Shown: positions 40,501-53,135 of the stretch, one piece after another
Position numbering within the stretch: position 1 is the stretch's first letter
How the letters are laid out: every line of letters starts with the position of its first letter
Origin: Ricinus communis
Lineage: Eukaryota > Streptophyta > Magnoliopsida > Malpighiales > Euphorbiaceae
Assembly: GCF_019578655.1 (NCBI RefSeq)
Contig: NC_063259.1
Span: 9,598,001 to 9,662,000, forward strand
Direction of reading: 5' to 3'
Length of the DNA: 64,000 bases
The notes under the pieces: generated by a model
What the model saw: the letters and a program-made list of their open reading frames with translations, nothing else
Told to the model about the DNA's origin: nothing
Database searches by the model: none
Position numbers and translations under genes: made by a program

Positions 40501-43500
40501 TGACTGTGAGAAGACAACCCCGTAAAAGGGGTATATTTATGAATATGAGAAAACAACCCCTTAAGTGGGGTCTATTTATGAGTATGAGAAAACAACCTTG
40601 TAAATGGGGTATATTTATGAATATGAAAAGACATCCCCTTAAGGGGGGGTATATCAATAAGTATGAGAAAACAACCCTGTAAAAGGGGTATCTTTGTTAA
40701 TATACGATAATAACCCCGTTAGAGGGGTATATTTGACAATATCATAAAACAACCCCGTAATAAGGGTATATTTGTGAGTATGAGAAACCAACCCCGTAAG
40801 ATGGGTATATTTGTCAGAATAAGAAAACAACCTCATAAGTGGGTTACATTTATAAGTATGAGAAAACAACCTAGTAAAACGTATATATTTGTTAATTTGG
40901 AAAAGCAATCCCATAAGAGGGGTATATTTATAAATATTAGGAAACAATCCCATAATAGGGGTATATCGTGAGTATGAGAAAACAACCACGTAAAAGGAGT
41001 ATATTTGTGAATATAAGAAAACAACCCCGTAAGTGAGGTACATTTATGAGTATGAGAAAACAACCTTGAAAAAGGTGTATATCTTTTAATATGAGAAAAC
41101 AATCCCGTAAGAGGGATATATTTATAAATATTAGAAAATAACCACGAGAGAGGGGTTTATTTATGAGTGAGAAAAAAATCCCGTAAAAGGGGAATGTTTA
41201 TGAATATGAGAAAACAACCCCGTAAAAGGAGTATATTTATGTGTATGAGAAAACAACCCCGTAAATGGAGTAAATTTATGAATAAGAGAAAATGGGGGTA
41301 TATTGATTGGTATGAGAAAACAACCCCATAAAAGGGGTATCATTGTTAATATGCGAAAACAACCCCGTTAGAGGGGTGTATTTGTGGATATTAAAAAACA
41401 ACCACGTAACCAGGGTTTATTTGTGAGTATGACAAAACAACCCCATAAAAGAGGTATGTTTGTCAATATGAGAAAACAGTCCCGTAAGTGGGATACATTT
41501 ATGAGTATGAGAAAACAACCCCATAAGAGGATTATATTTGTAAATATTAGAAAACAACCTCACAATAGGGGTATGTTTGTGAATATGAGAAAACAACCGC
41601 GTAAAAGGAGTATATTTTTTAGTATGAGAAAATAAACTCGAGAGTCCGGTACATTTGTGAGTATGAGAAAACAAGCTCGTAAAAGTTGTATATTTTTCAA
41701 TATGAGAAAACAAACTCATAAGAGGGGCATATTTGTATATTATAAAAAATAACCTCGTAATAGGGGTATATTTTTGAGTTTGACAAACGAAGCCAAAAGA
41801 AAAGATATATTTCTGAGTATTAGAAAAAAAACCCCCGTAATGAGGGGTATGTTTGTTAGTATGAGAAAGCAAAACCGTAAAAGGGGTATATTTATGAATA
41901 TGGGAAAATCACCCCATAAGAGGGATGTATTTATGAGTAATGATAAAATAACCCTGTAAAAGTGGTTTCTTTTCTAATATGAGAAAATAACCCCGTAAGA
42001 GGGGTATATTTATGCGTATGAGAAAACAATCCTGTAGAAGGGGTATAGTTTGTGAATATAAGGAAACAACCCCGTAAGTGGGGTACATTTATGAGTATGA
42101 GAAAATAACCCTGTAAAAGTGGTATATGAAAATGAAAAAACGACCCCATAAGTGAGGTACGTTTGTGAGTATAAGAAAACAACCCCGTGAGAGGGGAATA
42201 TTTGGGAGTATGAAGAAACAACCTTGAAAAGTGGTATATCTTTTAATATGAGAAAACAACCCCATAAGAGGGATATATTTGTAAATATTAGAAAACAACC
42301 CAAGAAAAGGGGTGTACTAGTGAGTGTGAAAAAACTACCCCGTAAAAGGGTTATATATATATATGAATATTGGAAAAGAACTATGTAAGAGGGGTATATT
42401 TATTAGTATGAGAAAGTAACCCCATAAAGGGGTATCTTCGTTAACATGCGAAAACAACCCTATTAGAGGGGTATATTTGTAATTATAAGTAAAATAACCA
42501 CGTAATAGGGGTATATTTCTAAGTATGATAAATCAATCTCGTACGAGGGGTATATTTTTGGTATTAAAAAACAACCCCGTAAAAGGTATATATTCGTGAG
42601 TATTTGAAAACAATCCCGTAAGAGGGGTATGTTTATGAATATGAGAATCCAACCCCGTACAAGGCGTATATTTGTCAGTTTGAGAAAGCAACTCCATAAA
42701 TGTGGTATATTTATGAATATGAGAAAACAATCCCATAAGAGAGGTATATCTTTGAGTATGAGAAAACAATTTCATAAAAGGAGTGCATTTTTAAAATGAG
42801 AAAACAACCTAGTAAGAGTTTATATTTGTAAATATTAGGAAACAACTCCGTAAGAGAGGCATATTTGGAAATATTAGAAAATAACTCCACAATAGTGGTA
42901 TATTTATGGGCATAATAAAAAAACTGCGTAAAAGCCGTATATATAGGAGTATAAGAAAACAACCCTGTGAGAGGGGTACATTTGTGAGTATGAGAAAACA
43001 ACCTCGTAAAAGGTGTATGTTTTTAATATTTAAAAACTACCCTATCATAGGCGGATATTTGTAAGTATGAGAAAACAACCCCGTAAAATTGATCTATTTA
43101 GGAATATGAGAAAATAACTCAGTGCGAGGGTATATTTGTGAGTATGAGAAAGCATTTCAGTAAAAAGGTTATATTTATGAATATGAGAAAATGACCCGGT
43201 TAGAGGGCTATATTTATGAGTATGAGAAAACAACTCCGTGAGAGGGGTATATTTGTAATTATTGAAAAAAAACCTCATAAGAGGGGTATATTTATTAGTG
43301 TGAGAAAACAACCTCGTAAAAAGGATATTTTTATGAATATGAGAAAACAACCTCGTACAAGGGCTATATTAGTAGTTATGATAAAGCAACCCCGTAAAAA
43401 AAGTATATTTATAATGTGAGAAAACAATCCTGTAAAATGGTGTATATTTTTTAATATCGGAAAATAATCATAAAAAAGAGGTACATTTGTTAATATGAGA

Positions 43501-46500
43501 AAACAACCTCGTCAGAGGGGTATATTTGTAAAAATTAGAAAACAACCCCGCAATAGGGGTATATTTATGAGTATGAGAAAACGACCCTGTAAAAGAGGTA
43601 TATTCAGAAATCTTAGAAAACAACCCCGTTAGAGGGGTATATTTGTAAATATTAAAAAATAACCCCGTAATAGGGGTATATTTCTGAGTATGAGAAAACA
43701 ATCTTCTAAAAGGGGTACATTTATGAATATGGAAAAACAACCCCGTATGAGGGGTATATTTGTGAGTATGAGAAAATTACCTGTAAAAGAGGTATATTTA
43801 CTAATATGAGAACACAACTCCGCAAGAGGGCTATATTTATAAATATTAGGAAACAACCCTGTAAGAGGTGTATATTTGTCAGCATGAGAAACCAACCCCG
43901 TAAAAGGGGTATATTTCTCAATACGAGAAAACAACCCCGTAAGACAGTTATATTTATGAGTATGACAAAATAACTTTGAAAAAGAGGTATCTTTGTTAAT
44001 ATGCGAAAACAACACCGTAAGAGGGGTATATTTATAAATAATAGAAAATAACCCTGCAATATGGGTATATTTGTGAGTAAGAGTAAACAGCCCCGTAAAA
44101 GGAGTATAATTGTCAATATAAGAAACAACCCCTTAAGTGGGTACATTTGTGAGTACGAGAAAACAACCTTGTTAAATGGGTATATTTATAAGTGTGAGAA
44201 AACAACCCCGTAAAAGGGGAATATTTATTAATATCAAAAAGCCACTTTGTAAGATTGGTATATTAGTAAAAATTAGAAAATAATCCCGTAAGAGGGGTAT
44301 ACTTATGAATATGAGCAAACAACCCCGTAAAAAAGGGTATATTTATGAATATGAGAAAACAACCCCGTACGAAGGGTATATTTGTGACTGTGAAAAAGCA
44401 AACCTGTAAAAGGAGTATATTTATGAATATGAGAAAACAACCCTGTAAGAGGGTTAGATTTATGAGTAAGAGAAGACAACCTTGTAAAACGGGTATCTTT
44501 ATTTATAAATATTAGTAAACAACGCTGTAACAAGGGTATATTTGTGACTATGAGTAAACAACCTTGTAAAAGGATATTTTCATTGATATAAGAAATAACC
44601 ACGTAAGTGGGGTACATTTGTGAGTATGAGAAAACAATCCTATAAAAGGGGTATATATATGAGTGTGAGAAAACAACTCTGTAAAAGAAGAATATTTATT
44701 AATATGAGAAATTGACTCCGTAAGAGGGGTATATTTGTAAATATTAGAGAACAACCCTGTAAGAGCAGTATGTTTGTGAGTATGAGAAAAGAACGTCGAA
44801 AAAGGGTATATTTATGAATATGGGAAAAATAACCTAAGGGAGGGCTATATTTGCGAGTATGAGAAAGCAATCCCGTAAAATTGATATATTTATGAATATG
44901 AGAAAACAACATCGTAAGAGGGATATACGTTTGAGTATGAGAAAACAACCTCGTAAAAAGGGGATATGTTTATGAGTATAAGAAAACAACCCCGTAAGAG
45001 GGGTATATTTATGAGTATGAGAAAATAATACCGTGAGTGTACATTTGTGAGTTTGTGAAAACAATCTTGTAAAAGTTGTATATTTTTAATATGAGAGAAC
45101 AACCCCGTAAGAAAGGTATATTTGTGAATATTAAAAAAAACCCCGAAAGAAGGGTATATTTGTCAGTGTGAGAATACATCCTAATAAAAAGGGTATATTT
45201 ATGAATATGAGAAAACAACCCCGTAAGAGTGACATATTTACGACTATGAGAAAACAGCCCCATAAAAAAGGGGTATATTTATTAATATGGAAAAACAACT
45301 CTATAAGAGGGGTATATTTGTGAGTATGAGAAAATAATCTCGTAAAAAGAGTATATTTATGAATATGAGAAAACAACACCACCGTAAGAGGGATATATGT
45401 TTGAGTAGGAGAAAACAACCTCGTAAAAAGGGGATATGTTTATGAGTATAAGAAAACAACCCCGTAAGAGAGGTATATTTATGAGTATGAGAAAACAATA
45501 CCGTGAGTGTACATTTGTGAGTTTGTGAAAACAATCTCGTAAAAGTTGTATATTTTTAATATGAGAGAACAACCCCATAAGAAAGGTATATTTGTGAATA
45601 TTAAAAAACAACTCCGAAAGAGGGGTATATTTGTCAGTGTGAGAATACATCGTAATAAATAGGGTATATTTATGAATATAAGAAAACAACCCCGTAAGAG
45701 TGATATATTCACGAGTATGAGAAAACAGCCCCATATAAAAAGGGGTATATTTATTAATATGGAAAAATAACTCTGTAAGAGGTGTATATTTGTGAGTATG
45801 AGAAAACAATCTCGTAAAAATGGTATATTTATGAATATGAGAAAACAACACCGTAAGAGGGATATACGTTTGAGTAGGAGAAAACAACCTCGTAAAAAGG
45901 GGATATGTTTATGTGTATAAAAACAACCCTGTAAGAGGGGTATATTTATGAGTATGAGAAAACAATACTGTGAGTGTACATTTGTGAGTTTGTGAAAACA
46001 ATCTCGTAAAAGTTGTATATTTTTAATATGAGAGAACAACCCCGTAAGAAAGGTATATTTGTGAATATTAAAAAACAACCCCAAAAGAGGGGTATATTTG
46101 TTAGTGTGAGAATACATCCTAATAAAAAGGGTATATTTATGAATATGAGAAAACAACCCCGTAAGAGTGATATATTTACGAGTATGAGAAAATAGCCCCA
46201 TAGAAGGGGTATATTTATTAATATGGAAAAGCAACTCTGTAAGAGGGGTATATTTGTGAGTATGAGAAAACAATCTCGTAAAAAGGGTATATTTATGAAT
46301 ATGAGAAAACAACCGCATAAAAGGGGTATATTTATGAGTATGAGAAAGCAACCTTGTGAACGGGATATATTTATGAATATGAGAAAACAACACCGTAACA
46401 AGGGTATATTAGTTAATATGATAAAATAAACCGGTAAGAGGGCTATATTTGTAAATATTAGAAACAACCCCGGAACAATGGGTATATCTGTGAGTATGAG

Positions 46501-49500
46501 AAAACAACCCCGTAAGAGGTATATAATTTTAATATGAGAAAAAAATCCCGTAAGAAGGGTATATTTGTAAATATTAGAACAATAATCCCGTAAGAGGATT
46601 ATATTTGTGAATATGAGATACCAATCCCGTAAAAATGGTGTATATTTTTTACTATGAGAAAGTAACCCCACAAAAGGGATATAGTTATGAATATGAGAAA
46701 ACAACACCGTAAAAAGGGTATATTTATGAATATGAGAAAACAACCCCGTAAAAGGGGTATATTTGTAAATATTATAAAAGAATCCCATAAGAGGGGTATA
46801 CTTGTGAGTATGAGAAAATAATCCCATAAAAATGGTATATTTATGAATATGTGAAAACAACCCCGTACAGTGATATATATGTGACTATGAGATAGCAACC
46901 CTGCTAAACGAGTATATTTTTAAATATGAGAAAATAACCCCGTAAGAGGGTTATATTTATGAATACGAGATGACAACCTTATAAAATAGGTATCATTGTT
47001 AAGATGCGAAAACAATCCCATTAGAGAGGTATATTTGTAAATATTAGAAATCAACCACGTAACAAGGGTATATTTATGAGTATGAGTAAATAATCCGATA
47101 AAAGGGGTATATTCGTTAATATAAGAAATAACCCCGTACGAGGGGTACATTTGTGAGTATGAAAAAGCAACCCTGTAAAAGGAGTATATATGTGACTGAA
47201 AAAACAACCCTGTAAAAGGGAAATATTTATTAATATGAGAAACTAACTCCGTAAGAGGGGTATAAATGTAAATATTAGAAAACAACCCTATAAGAGCAGT
47301 ATGTTTGTGAGTATGAGAAAACAACCCCGAAAAAGGGTATATTTATGAATATGAGAAAAAACACTTAGGAGGGCTATATTTGCGACTATGAGAACGCAAT
47401 CCCGTAAAAGGGATATATTTATAAATATCATAAAACAACCCCAAAGAGGGGTATACTTTTGAGTATAAGAAAACAACCTCGTAAAAGGAGATATGTTTAT
47501 GAGTATGAGTAAACAACCCTATAAGAGGGGTATATTTATGAGTATGAGAAAACAGTCTCGTGGGAGGGGTACATTTTTTAGTTTGGAAAAACAACCGAAA
47601 TAAAAGTTTCATATTTTTTAGTAGGAGAAAACAACCCCGTAACAGGGGTATATTTGTAAATATTAGAAAACAACCCCGAAAGAGGAGTATATTTGTGAGT
47701 ATGAGAAAACAACCTTGTAAAAGGGGTATATTTATGAGTATGAGAAAATAATCCCGTACGAAGGGTATATTCGTGAGTTTGAGAAAGCAACCTAGTAAAA
47801 CAGGTATATTAATGAGTATGAGAAAACAACCTCGTAAAAGGAGTATATTTATGAGCATGAGAAAACAACCTCATAAAAAGGATATCTTTTTGAATATGAG
47901 AAAACAACCCCGTAAGAGCGATTATTTTCAAGTATGAGAAAACAACCCTGTAAAAGAGGTATATTTATTAATATGGGAAAATAACTCCGTAAAAGGGGTA
48001 TATTTGTGAGTATGAGAAAATAACCTCGTAAAATGGGTATATTTATAAATATGAGAAAACAACCCTGTATAAGGGGTTATTTGTGAGTATGAGAAAGCGA
48101 CCACGTGAATAGGGTATATTTATGAATAAGATAAAACAATCCTATAAGAGGGTATGTTTTTGTATGAGAAAACAACCCTGTAAAAGGAGTATATTTGTTA
48201 AAATGAGAAAACAACCCCGTAAGAAGAGTATATTTGTAACTATTAGAAAACAACCCCACAAAATGGGTATATTTGTGAGTACAAATAAACAACTGCGTAA
48301 AAGGGGTATATTTATGAGTATGAGAACACAAGCCAGTGAGGGGTGCATTTGTGTGTATGAGAAAACAACCTCGTAAAAGGTGTATATATCTTAATTTGAG
48401 AAAACAATCTTGTAAGAGGGTTATATTTGTGAGTTACCAATCCTGGAAAAAGGGTATAGTTATGAGTATTAGGAAATAACCCCGTAAGAGGGGTATATTT
48501 ATTAGTATGACAAAATAACTTCGTAAGAGGGGTATATTCGTGAGTATGAGATAGAAACCTCCTGAAAAGGGTATATTTATGAATATGAGAAAACAACCCC
48601 GTACAAGCAGTATATTTGTGAGTATGAGAAAGCAACCTCGTCAATAGAGTACATTTATGAATATGAGAAAACAATCCCGTAAAAGGGGGTATATTTTTTA
48701 TATGAGAAACAACCCCGTAAGAAGGGTATATTTGTTAATATTACAAAATAACCCCACAACTGGTGTATATTTGTGAGTATGAGTAAGCAACCGCGTAAAA
48801 GGGGGTATATTTATGAGTATGAGAAAGGAAGCCAGTTAAAGGGGTATATTTGTGAGAATGAGAAATTAACCTGTAAAAGGTGCATATATTTTAATATGAG
48901 AAAATAACCCCGTAAGAGGGTTATATTTGTGAGTATGAGAAACCAACCCCGTAAGATGGTAATATTTATGAATATCAGAAAACAACCTTGTAAAAGGAGT
49001 ATCTTTGTTAATATGCAAAAACAACCCCGTAGGAGGCGTATATTTATAAATATTAGAAAATAACCCCGTAATAGGGGTATATTTACGAGTATTAGAAAAC
49101 AACCTTATAAAAGGGGTATATTTGTCAAAATCATAAGTGGAGTACATTTATGAGTATGAGAAAACAAACCCGTAAGAGGGATATATTTATAAATATTAGA
49201 AAATAACCACAGGAGAGAACACAACTCTGTAAAAGGGGTATATTTATGAAAATGAGAAAACAAGTTCGTGACAGGGGTTTAATTATAAGCCTGAGAAAAC
49301 AACCTTGTAAAAGGGGCATATTTGTTAATATGAGAAAACCACCCGTAAGAGGGGTATATTGGTAAATATTAAAAAAGAAACCCCGTAAGAGGGGTATATT
49401 GATGAATATGACAAACCAACCCCGTAAACAGGATATATTTTTTAATATGAGTAAACAACTCCATAAGATGGGTATATTTTTGAATAATAGAAAATAACTC

Positions 49501-49557
49501 CGTAAGAGGGGTATATTTGTGAATATGAGAAAGCAAATCGTAAAAAGGGTATATTTA
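37506..49557 (+). repeat. Satellite block B, second part
   Basis: Continuous 38-39 bp monomers of the block B type lie between the chimeric solo LTR and the non-satellite island. Signature groups related to those at 20250-23200 recur near 38170-38380, 38820-38970 and 39480-39920, with spacings of about 650 bp. A tight local HOR lies at 44894-46296. Short (TA)n expansions occur inside some monomers (for example 42351-42364). No gene is supported. Confidence 0.93.
44894..46296 (+). repeat. Local 12-monomer HOR, three tandem copies of about 468 bp
   Basis: Three copies begin at 44894, 45361 and 45833, with periods of 467, 472 and 464 bp, each about twelve monomers. Shared markers are GATATACGTTTGAG or GATATATGTTTGAG, the shortened monomer ending CCGTGAGTGTACATTTGTGAG, GTTTGTGAAAACAATC, and AAGTTGTATATTTTTAATAT. 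The copies are more alike than surrounding monomers, so this is a recent local amplification. A diverged relative of part of the unit is visible near 47460-47585. Confidence 0.85.
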
Positions 49558-50299
49558 AATTGACATAAGTTTTCTCAATACCAGATCTAGCACTAGATTC
49601 ATACCCGGTCTTTGACTCAACTGCATCCTAAACACCTGACACTCGTAGATCCATCAATTACGGTGACAACCTGAGGTTCCTTGAAATAAGCATTCATCAT
49701 CATCCTAGAACTTGGTTCCTTCGTTCTTTTTTATTTCTTTTAATTTATTTTATAGAAACATGATCAGGGTTATGATTTATGATCAATATAATTAGATTAG
49801 GGTTTTTTTATGAATATGCATGTTAATTAGGTTTTGAATTTGATAATAAAAAATCTAGCATTTGGAATCTGATTAGAAACATGCAATAGGATTAATGTTT
49901 GGATTTATATTTCCATTACAATTATCGAAACATATAAATGTTGACTAATCTGACTAACATTGAACTTGGTAAAATGAAATGGTTGAATAATTGAAAAATG
50001 AGATTATTCAGGAATACAAATTGAATGCTAAGATTACGCATTGAATTTCTGGTAGTAGCTCCATAATCAAAAAAGTGTTTGTGATTGTTCCAGAATTAGG
50101 TAATTAAACATGTTTAATATGATTCATGAGTGATTTGCCATCTATTTGTTTACTGTACTTTCAAATTTTAGGGGTTTATCAATTTTAAGGTTTCTTGACC
50201 GTTCAACTGATTCCCGTTGTTTTTTTTTTATTTTGTTATTTATTTCATTTTCTTTCATATTCTAATTAATTTCTCTATCTGTGCATGTACAATTTGGCT
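49558..50299. other. Non-satellite island of unknown origin (742 bp)
   Basis: The satellite stops inside a monomer after GGGTATATTTA and resumes inside another at AACAACCCCATACGAGG. No TSD is visible, and the two edges are not in the same monomer register. The sequence is AT-rich with plant-intron-like poly-T stretches (49727-49750, 50220-50232). There is no long open frame. On the minus strand a short frame starts at 49703 (MMMNAYFKEPQVV) and stops after about 28 residues. I do not recognise it. The ends carry a weak inverted similarity (AAATTGACAT at 49557-49566 against ATGTACAATTT at 50285-50295), which may be chance. It could be a gene or transposon fragment captured during break repair. 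Confidence 0.6.
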
Positions 50300-52259
50300 A
50301 ACAACCCCATACGAGGGGTCTATTTATGACTATGACAAAGCAACCCTGTAAAAGTGGTATATTTATGAATATGAGAAAACAATCCGTAAGGGGTATATTT
50401 ATGAGTGTGAGAAAGTAACCACCTAAAAAAGGGTATATTTATGAATATGAGAGAACTATCTTGCACGAGGGATATATTTATGAGTATGAAAAAACAACCT
50501 CGTAAAATGACTATGATTTTGAATATGAGAAAAAAACCCCATGCAAGGGGTATATTTATGAGTATGAGAAAGCAACCCCGTAAAAAGGGAATATTTAGGA
50601 ATCTAAGAAAACAACCTCATCCAAGGGATATAATTCTGACTATGAGAAAGCAACACAATGAAAATGGTATATTTACGAATATGAGAAAACAATCCTGTAT
50701 GAGGGGTATATTTCTGCATATGAAAAAGCAACCACATAAAAGGGTATATTTATGAGTATGAGAAAATAATATCGTATGAGGGGTATATTTATGAGTATGA
50801 GAAAGCAACACTGTAAAATAGGTATACTTTTTAATACTAGAAAACAACCCCGTACAAGGTGTATATTTATGAGTATGAGAAAACAATATGTGAAAACAAC
50901 CCCATATTGTGAGTCTGAGAACACAAACCAGTAAAGGGATATATTTTTTAATATGAGCAAATACCCGCAAGAGGGGTATAATCTTAAATATGTGAAAACA
51001 ACCCCTTAACAGGGTATATATGTGAGTATGAGAAAACAACATCGTTAAAGGGGTAAATTTTTTAGTATGAATATGAAAAACAATCCCGTAAAAGGGGTAT
51101 ATTTCTTAGTATGAGAAAATGATCATGTAAAAGGGGTATTTTCTTTTCTATGTGAATACAACCCCGTATGAGCAGGTATTTTTGTAAATATTAGAAGCAA
51201 CTCCGTCATAGGGTTATATTTGTGAGTATGACAAGACAACCCCTTAAGTGGGGTATATTTATGAGTTTGAGAAAACAACCTTATAAAAGGGGTATATTTA
51301 TGAGAATGACATGACAACCCCGTAAAAGGATATATTTATAAGTATTACAAAAAAAAAACCCCGTAAAAAGGGGTATAACTTTTAATATGGAAAGCAACCC
51401 CGTAAGAGGGGTACATTTGTAAATATTAGAAAACAACTCCGTAAGAGGGGTATATTTGTGAGGGTGAGAAAACAATCGTACAAAAAGGGTATATTTATGA
51501 ATATGAGCAAACAACCCTGTACGAGGGGTATAATTATGAGTATGAGAAAACAACCCCATAAAAAGGGTAGATTTCTTAATGTGAGAGAACAACTGTGTGA
51601 GAGGGGTATATTTATGAGTATGAGAAATCTACCCCGTAGAAGGTGTATGCTTGTTAATATGAGAAAACAACTACGAAGGAGGGGTATATCTATAAATATT
51701 ATAAAACAACCTCGCAAGGGTATATTTGTGAGTATGAAAAAAACAACCCCCTAAAAGGGATATATATTTTAATATGAGAAAACAACCCCGTAAATAGGGG
51801 TTTATTTGTAAATATGAGAAAACAATCCCGTAACGGGGGTATGTTTGTGAATATGAGAAAACAACCTCCTAAAAGTGGTTTTTTTATGAGTGTGAGAGAA
51901 CAACCCTATAACAAGGGTGTATTTTTGTATATGAGAAAACAACATTGTAAAAGGAGTATATTTTTTAATTTGAGAAATAACACCATAGGAGGGGTGTATC
52001 TGTAAATATTAGAAAACCACCCCGTAAAAGGAGCATATTTGTGAGTATGCGAAAGCAACCCCATGAAAAGGGTATCTTTATGAATATGAGAAACCAACCC
52101 ATACGAGGGGTATATTTGTGAGTATGAGAAAGCAATCCCGTAAAAAGGATATATATATATATATGAATATGAAAAAGAAATCGCGTAAGAGGAGTATGTT
52201 TATTAGTATGAGAAAACAACCTTGTAAAAGTGGTATATCTTTTAATATGAGAAAACAGC
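50300..52259 (+). repeat. Satellite block B, third part
   Basis: Block B monomers in the same orientation fill this stretch up to the ACAGC target site (52255-52259) of the Ty3/gypsy element. Some monomers carry (TA)n expansions (for example 52149-52163), and some have poly-A runs in place of the GAGAAAACAAC stretch (51350-51361). No gene is supported. Confidence 0.92.
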
Positions 52260-53135
52260 TGATACGAACTCGAACTGGATACATTCAAACACCAAGATAA
52301 GTAATGGTGAGAAAATCAAACTGATAAACGCTCTCCCTATTTAAGAGGAAGCACCCTTACCAATAATTTCGAATTTGTAGCCCCAAAATCTAACTTGAAA
52401 GTTTGCAATTGATTATGGAACTAACAAACTTAGCAATTGAACTACTAAGCCCTTTAGTTATAAATAGATGAAGAATGTTCAAACAACTCAAGAAACTAAT
52501 AAAAAGTTAATTGATTGATCAAACATGTAGATGTGAAACTAAATCAAACAAGTTAATTTAATCTCAAGAAATTCAATAAGGAACACCTTAAGGAATAAGA
52601 GTTAACAACTCAAATAAAACTTCATTCAAAAATGTATATTTGTCTTATGTGCTTTAGCCGAAATACATAGCTCTATTTATAGAGTCTTGAAATGATTCTT
52701 ACCCTAAAAAGGACTAAGAGATAAGCAATAAAGAATCAAACCCTAAAAGACTTCTAATGTGCGGCTGCCTCCTTCTCTAAGCATAAGTGGTGGCTGCCCT
52801 AGGGTTAGATGAGACCTCCAATGCTTCTAGAAACCCTAATGTGCGGCCCAATGCTTCTAGAAACCCTAGGAAAACCTGTTGACTTTGATCCTTGATCTTT
52901 GACCTTGACCTTGTTCCATGACCAGAAGTTTAAGCTTCATTAATAGCAATTAATGTCACTATCTTCAAGGCGTTGTTATCTTCATTAAAAGCACCATCAT
53001 TAGCCATCTTCAAAACATGCTCCAAGTAAGAATTTAAGGCTTGCTTGAACTTTTTACTCCTTGCTCGTGTCATTGGTCCTCCATAGGCTAGTGGATCCAT
53101 GCTAAGTTGACTTAGATGCATCCTTGGTTGCATCA
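52260..53135 (-). mobile_element. 3' LTR of the Ty3/gypsy element (876 bp)
   Basis: In element orientation it starts TGATGCAACC at 53135 and ends GTTCGTATCA at 52260, matching 61313-62209 throughout. It has two copies of a 30-bp motif (TCTAGAAACCCTAA at 52826 and 52856), while the 5' LTR has three. A minus-strand TATTTATA complement (TATAAATA) is at 52674-52681. Compared with the 5' LTR it has one extra base in the run GCTAAGTTG (53101-53109), which shifts the end of the pol frame. A minus-strand frame to 52930 carries GGPMTRARSKKFKQALN, a tail motif seen in many plant Ty3/gypsy polyproteins. Confidence 0.93.

Noticed and set aside
49557..50295. MITE or Helitron identity for the non-satellite island
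   Set aside because: The end similarity is ten bases with a gap, no TSD is seen, and the Helitron start and terminal hairpin are not visible. Kept as unexplained.
52818..52870. CCCTAA motifs as interstitial telomere repeats
   Set aside because: Only isolated AACCCTAA words inside a 30-bp LTR repeat; no run of the telomere heptamer.
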